DNA of 64,000 nucleotides from Streptomyces sp. NBC_00250 (GTDB taxonomy: Bacteria > Actinomycetota > Actinomycetes > Streptomycetales > Streptomycetaceae), in assembly GCF_036192275.1 (NCBI RefSeq), contig NZ_CP108088.1, positions 2,108,001 through 2,172,000 on the forward strand, in the 5' to 3' direction. The first letter of the stretch is position 1. The number at the start of each line of letters is the position of its first letter. A program made the position numbers and the translations under genes. The notes below the pieces were generated by a model, which searched no databases, was not told the DNA's origin, and saw only the letters and a list, made by a program, of their open reading frames with translations. Below, in pieces: positions 37,401-44,044 of the stretch.

Positions 37401-37741
37401 CGCTCCCGGCAGGCCTCGCTTCACTGCTCTCAGGCCGGGAGGGCGGCGCCGCGCCCCTCACCCCGGTCGGCTTCCCGACCTGCGGAGCGCTGCTCCTCGC
37501 CCTGGGGTACGCGGATCTCGCACGCGGCCGCACGGAGACGGGAGTGCGGCTCGTCGCCCTCGCGGACCGGTTCCGCTGTCTGCGCAGCTTCCAGCCGACG
37601 ATGTCCTCGGCCCGCTCCCGGCGGGCCGCCGAGGACGCCGACCCGGCGGCCTACGCCGACGCGGTGTCGGAGTACGCCGCCCTGAAGCGGGGCGAACTTG
37701 CCTCCGCGGCCCTGGCGTTGCTCGACGAGCGGAGGGAGTGA
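34424..37741 (+). CDS. AfsR/BTAD-type ATPase regulator with degenerate TPR half
   Basis: A 1105-residue regulator. Residues 1-90: OmpR-type winged DNA-binding domain. About 95-250: bacterial transcriptional activation domain (BTAD), ending RRGLRDELGTDPGPALRALH. About 275-500: STAND/NB-ARC ATPase with P-loop VVGPGGLGKTRLA and Walker B LLVLDNCEHV. The rest is TPR-like helices. Two glycine-rich inserts break it: GDGSGGRGGEDGRGGDDGGD near 530, and PEG/GTG repeats near 765. Such proteins activate secondary-metabolite or stress genes. The convergent P450 and helR beyond it are candidate targets. ATG 34424 is the only well-placed start. Confidence 0.9.
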   Translation: MSIELTLLSTVSYRGEEITAPRLRGLLALLAGELRGGCSTARIVEGLWPDEQPENPVKAVQVLASRTRAKLGSELLVSTPVGYRLALSEDEVDCAALLLHVSAAAEKARNGDHAGALAEAEAGLELWDGPGAQGAGAAMLGDPVAALRDERAAAHRALERARALGLARTGRREEAAPRLGELVREQPRDEELLLELVRCEAATTCTATALTTYDRYRRGLRDELGTDPGPALRALHQELLREETPTVRRGVPHEPNELLGRARDLDAVAELLRSSRVTTVVGPGGLGKTRLAAAVSRAAEQRVVCMVPLAGVADDADVAGEVASALGVADAPRTPAGGPSGELVAGLLAALGPGPALLVLDNCEHVVHGVASLVRALVAASRDLRVLTTSRTPLGLSSESVHPLPELDRATAVELFTQRARAARPDVELPPDAVAALCRRLDGLPLATELAAARVRVLSVAEIDRRLEDRFALLRGGSRDAPQRHRTLHAVVDWSWNLLTTEGRAALRALSVFPGGFTADSACHLLDGGDGSGGRGGEDGRGGDDGGDGTLDALDVLDLLQDLVDQSLLKVTDTPVGTRFHMLETVREFSAARRIEAGEGDAVARRFASWARDFGLAHHDAPFGADAYAAWRSIRSEQDNLTRALRLALDSDGVPDLPTVTAIAAVLGSLWTTEANYVRLTVLAEDTGHLLSHYRPTPPYVEPTRTIAALVTANAYLGSGSGAPRFMAVLRRLPPPSPTGLIGAIATVLNAMPAVLNAETPEGPEGTGSPEGTGGPEGAGGSDRTLLDALRASEEPLLAGVAEGLAGYLWESAHEPERAMESTRRMLAHFEGRRVPWLAVLGLSRMSELCLNTERGAEALGYMERAMRVMDELGDWKDMVGLRWGMVLASLQTGDLDGAEHWLDLAVRHRPEEAVDLLTPDLGARAEIALARGETESGLALWRRATGVLDDVGTPLTVGEPPVESWVRELRAVTVAAHAQHSRLDLVEDLLTALPAGLASLLSGREGGAAPLTPVGFPTCGALLLALGYADLARGRTETGVRLVALADRFRCLRSFQPTMSSARSRRAAEDADPAAYADAVSEYAALKRGELASAALALLDERRE
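36700..36768. repeat. In-frame tandem repeat inside the BTAD regulator
   Basis: About three 18-nt copies of GGCCCGGAGGGTACGGGA-like sequence, coding PEG-TG units in a linker of the TPR half. The period is a multiple of three, so copy changes keep the frame. Confidence 0.7.
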
Positions 37742-37758
37742 ACCCGGAGCGGGTTCAC
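37738..37758. terminator. Bidirectional terminator spanning two stop codons
   Basis: GTGAACCC (37738-37745) pairs with GGGTTCAC (37751-37758) across a 5-nt loop. The stem contains the TGA of the BTAD regulator and, on the other strand, the stop of the P450. Confidence 0.7.
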
Positions 37759-38999
37759 AGGCGTACGGGCAGGCTCACCAGGTGGAAGCCGTCGGCCGGC
37801 CAGTGCCCGAACTCCAGGTCCTCGCGGGCGGTCGCGAGCCGGAGGCCGTCCCGGCCGACGAACAGCCGGTCGAGGACGACGGTGGTGACGAGCCTGCCGA
37901 GCGCCGCACCGATGCAGTAGTGAGCGCCGTGACCGAAGGCGAGGTGGCCGTCGCCCCGGCCGAACTCCCGGGCGATGTCGAGCTGTTCGGCGTTCTCGCC
38001 GTACTCCTCCGGGTCGTGGTCGGCGGCGAGCAGGGCCACCGTCACGGCCTCGCCGGCCGTGAGCGCGGTGCCGGCGAAGTCGAAGTCCTCGGTGGGGTAC
38101 AGCGTGGCCCCGATGCGCACGAGGGTGACGTACCGCAGGAGTTCGGGAACGGCCGTACGGAGCAGACCGGGCTCGGCGTGGAGCCGGGCGGCCTGCTCGG
38201 GGTGGTCGAGCAGGGCGAGCGCGCCGTGGGCCAGGAAGAGCGCGGGCGGGGTGATGCCGGTGTTGATGAGCAGGAAGACGATGCCGACCAACTCGTCGTC
38301 GCCGAGCGGGTCCTCGCTCTCCCTGGCGCCCTCGACGAGGGCGGAGATCAGGTCCTCGGTGGGCTCGGCCCTGCGGCGGACGATGAGCTCCTTGCAGTAC
38401 TCGACGATGCCGACCAGCGCCTCGCCCATCCGGCTTCCGTCGCTGTACGCGAAGTCGCGGATCCACGCGCAGACCTGGCCCCGGTCCTTGTCGTCGACTC
38501 CGACGAGCTCGCAGATGACGTGGGTGCTGAGGGGGTACGCGAACTCCCCCAGGAGGTCGATGCCGCCGCCGTCGCGCTCGGCTGCCCCGAGCAGCTCGTC
38601 GGCCTTGTGCTCGACGAACTCCCGCAGGGCGGCGATCCGGCGGGCGGTGAACGCCCGGGTGAGCGGGGCGCGGCGGCGGGCGTGCTCCTCGCCGTCGAAG
38701 AGCGCGAGGTGGCCGGAGAAGTACTTCACGTACTCGGCGGGCAGTCCGGCGGAGGCGGCCTCCATCAACTCGTCCTGCGGGTCGCTCTCTTCGGTGCCGC
38801 TCGGGACCGCGCTCCGGTCGCGGACCAACCGGGGCTCGGTGAGGGCGGCCTTGACGTCCGCGTACCGGGTGACGAGTCGTGCGGGGGTCCGGAGGCCGGG
38901 CAGGACCGCGTGGGGCAGCTCGGGGCGCCGACGGAGTTCGGCGTATCCGGGGGCGGTGTTCTGGACCTGCTCGGGGGTGAGGTGCACGGCGGTGGTCAT
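37755..38999 (-). CDS. Cytochrome P450 with non-canonical I-helix
   Basis: A 414-residue P450. Heme loop FGHGAHYCIG (Cys362) and K-helix ELLR are normal. The I-helix reads LLINTGITPPALFL where most P450s have AGxDT or AGxET: with the glycine aligned, Thr250 and Pro251 replace the acid and alcohol, so no carboxylate is present. This change is known in P450s with altered oxygen activation or non-monooxygenase roles. Start at ATG 38999 behind AAAGG. Shares its upstream region with helR. Confidence 0.92.
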   Translation of the reverse strand: MTTAVHLTPEQVQNTAPGYAELRRRPELPHAVLPGLRTPARLVTRYADVKAALTEPRLVRDRSAVPSGTEESDPQDELMEAASAGLPAEYVKYFSGHLALFDGEEHARRRAPLTRAFTARRIAALREFVEHKADELLGAAERDGGGIDLLGEFAYPLSTHVICELVGVDDKDRGQVCAWIRDFAYSDGSRMGEALVGIVEYCKELIVRRRAEPTEDLISALVEGARESEDPLGDDELVGIVFLLINTGITPPALFLAHGALALLDHPEQAARLHAEPGLLRTAVPELLRYVTLVRIGATLYPTEDFDFAGTALTAGEAVTVALLAADHDPEEYGENAEQLDIAREFGRGDGHLAFGHGAHYCIGAALGRLVTTVVLDRLFVGRDGLRLATAREDLEFGHWPADGFHLVSLPVRL

Positions 39000-39166
39000 G
39001 GCGGTCTGCCTTTCGCTGCCCTGTGGGAAGGTCATGCGGCAGAGCTTGGCCGGGGCCGGCTTCAGGGTGGCTTCAGGCCGGTTTCAGAAGGTGGGGCGCG
39101 GTGGCGGCGCCTGAAACCGGCGGCGGTGACGCCCGGGCGGAACGACAGCGGCGCCAAAAAGAGAAG

Positions 39167-39193
39167 GGCGAGAAGGTGTACGCACCTCTCGCC
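39167..39193 (+). promoter_or_regulatory. Hairpin in the helR leader region
   Basis: GGCGAG-A-AGGTG (39167-39178) pairs with CACCT-CTCGCC (39183-39193) with one bulged A and loop TACG. It is followed by AT-rich TTAACAACTTATACC. It could be a terminator that reads into an attenuated leader, or structure between the divergent promoters. TTATAC at 39203-39208 is a possible -10 box for helR. Confidence 0.5.
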
Positions 39194-39216
39194 ATTAACA
39201 ACTTATACCGCACAGG

Positions 39217-39235
39217 GGGGCTTGCGGCAAGGCCC
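39217..39235 (+). promoter_or_regulatory. Rifamycin-associated element (RAE)
   Basis: GGGGCTTGCGGCAAGGCCC is the 19-bp RAE known upstream of rifamycin-resistance genes in actinomycetes, including helR. It lies 60 nt before the chosen helR start and just after the possible -10 box at 39203. The match is to the consensus as I recall it. It predicts induction by rifamycins. Confidence 0.85.
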
Positions 39236-39294
39236 CGGTGGTACCGCAGAATCACTCTCCTCAGCCCAGGACCTGCAGAAATGAGACTCACCCA

Positions 39295-41529
39295 GTGCGT
39301 GTGCTTTCGTCGGTGGACCAGTCGCGCGGCACCAGTGCCTTCGACCTTCCCGACCGCCTCTCCCCCAAGGCCGACCCGGCACTGATCGCCGGCGACGAGC
39401 GGCACTTCGCGGCCGTCGCGAAGTGCCTCGAGGAGACGATCGCCGAACTGTCCGACCGGCTCGACGCCACGCGCAAGGCCCCCGGCGGCGCCGGCCGGGA
39501 GGCGATGGACCGTGACGCGGAGATCCACCGCCTGACCGGTCGCCTGCGCACCCTGCGCCGCTTCGGCCTGGACCTGTGCCTGGGGCGCATCGTCGGCGCG
39601 GAAGGCTCCGAGGGTTCGGAAGGCGCGCAGGGCACGGAAGGCTCCGATGACGGGACGGGCGACGCGGTCGACGTGGAGCCCGTGTACATCGGTCGCCTCG
39701 GCCTCACCGACAGCACGGGCCGACGCCTCCTCGTCGACTGGCGCTCGCCGGCCGCCGAGCCGTTCTTCGCGGCGACCCACGCCGGACCGATGGGTCTCAC
39801 GAGCCGCCGCAGGTACCGCTGGAGCAACGGCCGGATCACGGACTACTGGGACGAGGTGTTCACCGCCGACGGGCTGGAGGAACACGCGGCGCTCGACGAC
39901 CAGTCGGCGTTCATCGCCAGCCTGGGCAGCAGCCGGTCGCCCCGGATGCGCGACGTGCTCGCCACCATCCAGGCCGACCAGGACGCCATCATCCGGGCGG
40001 GCTCCCGCGGCACCCTCGTCGTCGACGGCGGACCGGGTACGGGAAAGACCGTCGTCGCGCTGCACCGCTCCGCGCACCTCCTGTACGCGGACCCGCGCCT
40101 CGGTCACCGTCGCGGCGGCGTGCTGTTCGTCGGTCCGCACCAGCCCTACCTGGCGTACGTCGCCGACGTCCTCCCCAGCCTCGGCGAGGAGGGCGTGCAG
40201 ACCTGCACCGTGCGGCACCTCGTCGCCGAGGGGGCCAAGGCCACGACCGAGCGCGACCCCCGGGTGGCGCTGCTGAAGTCGTCCGCGGCCATGGTGCGGG
40301 CGATCGAGGCCGCCGTCCGGTTCTACGAGGAGCCGCCCACCCACGGGATGACGGTCTCGACCGACTGGGCCGACGTCCGGCTCACCGCCGGCGACTGGGC
40401 CGAGGCGTTCGAGGCGGCGGAGGCCGGTACTCCGCACAACGAGGCGCGGGAGCAGATCTGGGAGGAGCTGGGCACGATCCTCCTGGGCAAGCTCGACGAC
40501 GACGTTCCGGAGGAGCAGTTCCGGAAGTCGCTGCGGCAGGACGAGGAGCTGTCCGACACCCTGCACGGCGCATGGCCGCTGCTGGAGGCGGCCGACCTGG
40601 TCGGCGACCTGTGGTCGGTCCCCGCGTACCTGCGCAAGTGCGCCCCCTGGCTCGACCGTGAGGAGGTCCGGGCGTTGCAGCGCCCCGAGGCGCAGGCCTG
40701 GACGGTGTCCGACCTGCCCCTCCTGGACGCGGCGCGGCAGCGGCTCGGCGACCCGGAGGCGGCCCGGCGCAAGCGCCGGCAGCAGGCCACCCTCGCCGCG
40801 GAGCGCGCCCGCATGGCCGATGTCATCGCCAACGTGCTCGACGCGGACGACGACGGCGAGGGCGCGGTGACGATGCTGCGCGGGCAGGACCTCAAGGACA
40901 GCCTGGTCGACGAGGCCGTGCTCTCCGGCACCGAGCCGGACCTGCTCGCCGGTCCGTTCGCGCACATCGTCGTGGACGAGGCGCAGGAACTGACGGACGC
41001 CGAGTGGCAGATGCTGCTGCTCCGCTGCCCGTCCCGGAGCTTCACCATCGTCGGTGACCGCGCCCAGGCCAGGAACGGCTTCACGGAGTCGTGGCAGGAG
41101 CGCCTGGAGCGGGTCGGGCTCGACCGGGTCACCGTGGCGTCCCTGAGCATCAACTACCGGACGCCGGAAGAGGTCATGGTGGAGGCGGAGCCGGCCATCC
41201 GGGCCGCGCTGCCGGACGCGAACGTGCCGACGTCGGTACGGAGCAGCGGCATCCCGGTCGTCCACGGCTCGGTGACGGAGCTGGACGGGATCCTCGACGA
41301 CTGGCTCGACGCCAACGCCGACGGGACCGCGTGTGTCATCGGCGACCCCCGGTTCCTGCCCGGGCCCCGCGTCCAGTCGCTCACCCCGTCCCTGTCGAAG
41401 GGCCTCGAATTCGACCTGGTCGTCCTCGTGGACCCGGAGAAGTACGGCGAGGGCATCGAGGGAGCGGTCGACCGCTATGTCGCGATGACGCGCGCGACCA
41501 GGCAGCTCGTCATCCTGACGAGCGCCTGA
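39295..41529 (+). CDS. helR: HelR, RNA polymerase-recycling SF1 ATPase (rifamycin tolerance)
   Basis: A 744-residue HelD-like helicase-fold ATPase. N-terminal coiled region with RLSPKADPALIAGDERHFAA; P-loop VVDGGPGTGKTVVALHRSAH at about 241; Walker B VDEAQELTD at about 560; QAR in IVGDRAQARNG; motif V/VI at the C-terminus (SKGLEFDLVVLVD and YVAMTRATRQL). HelR binds RNA polymerase, displaces rifamycin and recycles stalled polymerase. The RAE upstream supports the assignment. Start uncertain: GTG 39295 (used), GTG 39301, or farther upstream. A Gly/Ser/Glu repeat (EGSEGSEGAQGTEGS) sits near residue 105. Confidence 0.93.
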   Translation: MRVLSSVDQSRGTSAFDLPDRLSPKADPALIAGDERHFAAVAKCLEETIAELSDRLDATRKAPGGAGREAMDRDAEIHRLTGRLRTLRRFGLDLCLGRIVGAEGSEGSEGAQGTEGSDDGTGDAVDVEPVYIGRLGLTDSTGRRLLVDWRSPAAEPFFAATHAGPMGLTSRRRYRWSNGRITDYWDEVFTADGLEEHAALDDQSAFIASLGSSRSPRMRDVLATIQADQDAIIRAGSRGTLVVDGGPGTGKTVVALHRSAHLLYADPRLGHRRGGVLFVGPHQPYLAYVADVLPSLGEEGVQTCTVRHLVAEGAKATTERDPRVALLKSSAAMVRAIEAAVRFYEEPPTHGMTVSTDWADVRLTAGDWAEAFEAAEAGTPHNEAREQIWEELGTILLGKLDDDVPEEQFRKSLRQDEELSDTLHGAWPLLEAADLVGDLWSVPAYLRKCAPWLDREEVRALQRPEAQAWTVSDLPLLDAARQRLGDPEAARRKRRQQATLAAERARMADVIANVLDADDDGEGAVTMLRGQDLKDSLVDEAVLSGTEPDLLAGPFAHIVVDEAQELTDAEWQMLLLRCPSRSFTIVGDRAQARNGFTESWQERLERVGLDRVTVASLSINYRTPEEVMVEAEPAIRAALPDANVPTSVRSSGIPVVHGSVTELDGILDDWLDANADGTACVIGDPRFLPGPRVQSLTPSLSKGLEFDLVVLVDPEKYGEGIEGAVDRYVAMTRATRQLVILTSA

Positions 41530-41636
41530 CAAGCGCCTGTACGCGTGTCCGGACAGCGGCCGGAAGGTGTCCGACCAGCCCCTGTCCTGCTCCTGACCTG
41601 CTCCTGACGGCGAGCGGGGCGGCATCGTGAGCCGGG

Positions 41637-41664
41637 GGCCCGGCGCCTGTTCGGGCGCCGGGCC
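41637..41664. terminator. Intrinsic terminator after helR
   Basis: Perfect 11-bp stem GGCCCGGCGCC (41637-41647) and GGCGCCGGGCC (41654-41664), loop TGTTCG. It lies 108 nt after the helR stop and before the next gene. Confidence 0.8.
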
Positions 41665-41752
41665 TCCCTCCACTGGCTCAGTGGGGCGAACCGGTGCCGT
41701 ACCTGGGCGTGCCACGGACGCTCCTGCGATGAGATGACGTATCGATAGGTCC

Positions 41753-42172
41753 ATGACTCAGACGCCCGAACACGCCGCCGCTCCCGTTCTCGACGACCAG
41801 GTCGTTCCCGGTGGGGAGTGCCCCGAGGTCGCGTCGCTTGTCGCGCCGTACCTGGGCATCATCCGTTCCGCTCTTCCCCCGGTAGAGGCGGAACGATTCT
41901 TCGTGCGGGCTCTGGACGCGCACGAGGAGGAGCGGCGCCGGGCGGGGGCGCTCCAGCTCGGGTTCAGCGCGTACCTCTCGGACGCTCTCGGTGACACCTG
42001 GGGCGGGTCCCTCGCGCACACCTCCGCCTGGGAGGCCATGCAGGCGATCCGTCAGCTCGTCCGCAAGGCCCCGCGCGCGGACCTCGCCGCGTACCTGCGG
42101 CTCGGTCTCCGGCTCGTCCGCGAACTCGGTGCCGGAGCCCCGGGCCGGGCCCCGGTCTCGGTGGGCGCCTGA
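41753..42172 (+). CDS. Small protein of unknown function
   Basis: A 139-residue soluble protein, mostly helical by composition, with a central FSAYLSDALGDTWGGSLAHT segment. No signal peptide, membrane span or recognised family. ATG 41753 has no obvious ribosome site. Codon bias is normal, so it is probably real. Confidence 0.6.
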   Translation: MTQTPEHAAAPVLDDQVVPGGECPEVASLVAPYLGIIRSALPPVEAERFFVRALDAHEEERRRAGALQLGFSAYLSDALGDTWGGSLAHTSAWEAMQAIRQLVRKAPRADLAAYLRLGLRLVRELGAGAPGRAPVSVGA

Positions 42173-42227
42173 CAGGCACGCTCCGGGCACTTCGGGGAGT
42201 CCGGAGCTTCCCGGGGGAGTCCGGCGC

Positions 42228-42698
42228 TCAGCCCTCCGGCTGCTGCCGCATCCACGCGTCCGGGCCAGGGTCGCCGCCCTCGGCCCGGATCGCGAGGCGG
42301 TCCACGTAGTGCTGCCAGCCCTCGGCGTGGGCCTCGCAGGACTCCGGGGAGGGCAGGCCACTGTGGATCAGGTGGAGGAGGGTGCCGTCCGGGGTGGGTT
42401 CGAGGGTGATCTCGACCGTGCTGGAGCCCGGCGGGACGAGCACGGGGCCGGACTCCCAGCCCCAGCTGAAGACGATCCGCCGGTGCGGGTCGACGGTGAT
42501 GAAGCGGCCGGAGGCGACGCTCTCCCCGGTGACCCGGGTGCGGTACGAGCCGCCCGGCTCGAAGGAGAACGTGCCGTCGGCGCCCATCCAGGACAGCCAC
42601 TTCTCCTCGTCGGTGAAGAAGCCGAAGACGGTCTCCGGGCGTGCGTCGATGCGCCGCTCCAGGGTGACGGTGTCCATGGGGGTCGCGGGGATCGTCAT
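42228..42698 (-). CDS. SRPBCC / AHSA1-type START-fold protein
   Basis: A 156-residue AHSA1-like protein. Landmarks: RRIDARPETVFGFFTDEEKW at the N-terminus, GGSYRTRVTG, PHRRIVFSWGWES, LLHLIHSGLP near the end. The family binds small hydrophobic ligands. It is typically paired with an ArsR regulator, as here: its ATG shares bases with the TGA of that upstream gene (TGATG), so translation was coupled. The frameshift in the upstream gene may reduce its translation. Confidence 0.9.
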   Translation of the reverse strand: MTIPATPMDTVTLERRIDARPETVFGFFTDEEKWLSWMGADGTFSFEPGGSYRTRVTGESVASGRFITVDPHRRIVFSWGWESGPVLVPPGSSTVEITLEPTPDGTLLHLIHSGLPSPESCEAHAEGWQHYVDRLAIRAEGGDPGPDAWMRQQPEG

Positions 42699-43068
42699 CA
42701 GGGCTTCTCGCTTCGTTCGGCCTCTTCGGCGAGCCGGGCCAGGGGGTCGGGCTTGGTGGCCCACATGGCCTGGAGGTGGTCGGCGAGCGGGCCGAGCGCT
42801 CCCGGTCCGCCCGGTGGAACCGCTTCGTCCCGTCCTTGCGCAGCGTAACCAGACCGGCGTCCCGCAGCACCTTGAGGTGCCGGGACACGGCTCCGGAGGG
42901 GACGCCGAAGCGGGTCGCGATCTCCCCCGCGGCCGGCTCGTCCTGCCGGATCAGCCGAAGAATCTCGCGCCGTCCCCGCGCCGCTCGGAGTGCCGCGGCC
43001 GGCCGGCTCCGCGGTGCTCGGAGTGACCCGACCGTCCGGAAGTCATCCTGGTCGATCCTCCAGTGCAC
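42698..43068 (-). pseudogene. ArsR-type regulator with a frameshift, partner of the AHSA1 gene
   Basis: The N-terminal frame reads REILRLIRQDEPAAGEIATR, then VSRHLKVLRDAGLVTLRKDG up to FHRADRER. One base is missing near 42805. The next frame continues LGPLADHLQAMWATKPDPLA and ends SEKP before the TGA that overlaps the AHSA1 start. Restoring one base gives a normal regulator of about 123 residues. It is either a recent pseudogene or a base-calling error. Its extreme N-terminus (GTG 43068 proposed) is also atypical. Confidence 0.75.
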
Positions 43069-43171
43069 CCACCCGCCGAGCTGCGTTATTCCGGCTGCCG
43101 CACCAGTCGTCCGGCCTACCCCCACCGGGCTTCACTGGCCTGAAATCACAGGTCAGGAGGCGGGGAAGGAC

Positions 43172-44044
43172 ATGGACCTCAACACCGTGAGGGACGTACG
43201 GGACGCCCGGCGGCACGAGCCCTGGCGGCCGGGGGACGCATGGCTGGGCGGCGGGACGTACCTGTTCTCCGAGCCCCAGCCGCAGCTGCGCCGGCTGGTC
43301 GATCTGAGCCGGATGGGCTGGGAGCCGCTCACGGAGCGGGCGGACGGGTCCCTGGAGATCGCCGCGACGTGCACGGTCGCCCAGCTGTCCCGGTTCGGGC
43401 GGTCCTCGCGGGCCACGGCGGCACCGCTGTTCGAGCAGTGCTGCCGGGCCTTCCTGGCCTCGTTCAAGATCTGGAACATGGCGACCGTCGGGGGGAACCT
43501 CTGCAACGGCCTTCCGGCCGGGCCGATGATCTCGCTGACCGCCGCCCTCGACGGCGAGTGCCTGCTGCGCGCCCAGGACGGCTCACTGCGGCGCGTGCCG
43601 GTCGTCGACTTCATCACCGGCGCCGGGCGCAAGGACCTCGCGGAGGGGGAACTCCTCCGCTCGGTCACCCTGCCGGCGCGTGCCCTGCGCTGCCGTACCG
43701 CCTTCCGTCAGGCGTCGCTGTACGGCCTCGGCCGCTCCGGCGCGCTCGTCATCGGGACGCTCGATCCGGTGGACGGCTCGATGGCCGTGACGATCAGCGC
43801 GGCGACCGTACGCCCGTTCCGATTCTGGTTCCCGCTGCCGCCGGACGCCGAGCGCCTCCGGCAGGCCGTCGAGTCGACGGTCGCGGAGGACGACTGGTTC
43901 GACGACATCCATGGGCTGCCCGCCTGGCGGCGGCACATGGGGCTGCGCCTCGCGGAGGAGGTCCGCCGCGAACTGACCCGGCCCCCCGGGGCGGAAGCCC
44001 CTCGTGAACCGACCCGGCCCGGCACCCAGGAGGACCCCCGATGA
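43172..44044 (+). CDS. FAD-binding subunit of xanthine-dehydrogenase-like enzyme
   Basis: A 290-residue FAD subunit of the molybdenum hydroxylase family (CoxM/XdhB-like). AWLGGGTYLFSEPQPQLRRL is the first FAD-binding loop, and MATVGGNLCNGLPAGPMISL the second. ATG 43172 follows a GGAAGGA ribosome site; upstream residues are not coding. Ends ATGA over the start of the fused iron-sulfur/molybdenum subunit, so the two form one enzyme. Electron flow: Mo to 2Fe-2S clusters to FAD. Confidence 0.93.
   Translation: MDLNTVRDVRDARRHEPWRPGDAWLGGGTYLFSEPQPQLRRLVDLSRMGWEPLTERADGSLEIAATCTVAQLSRFGRSSRATAAPLFEQCCRAFLASFKIWNMATVGGNLCNGLPAGPMISLTAALDGECLLRAQDGSLRRVPVVDFITGAGRKDLAEGELLRSVTLPARALRCRTAFRQASLYGLGRSGALVIGTLDPVDGSMAVTISAATVRPFRFWFPLPPDAERLRQAVESTVAEDDWFDDIHGLPAWRRHMGLRLAEEVRRELTRPPGAEAPREPTRPGTQEDPR

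Noticed and set aside
39073..41754. 893-residue minus-strand frame opposite helR
   Set aside because: No family features, and helR on the other strand has all SF1 ATPase motifs.
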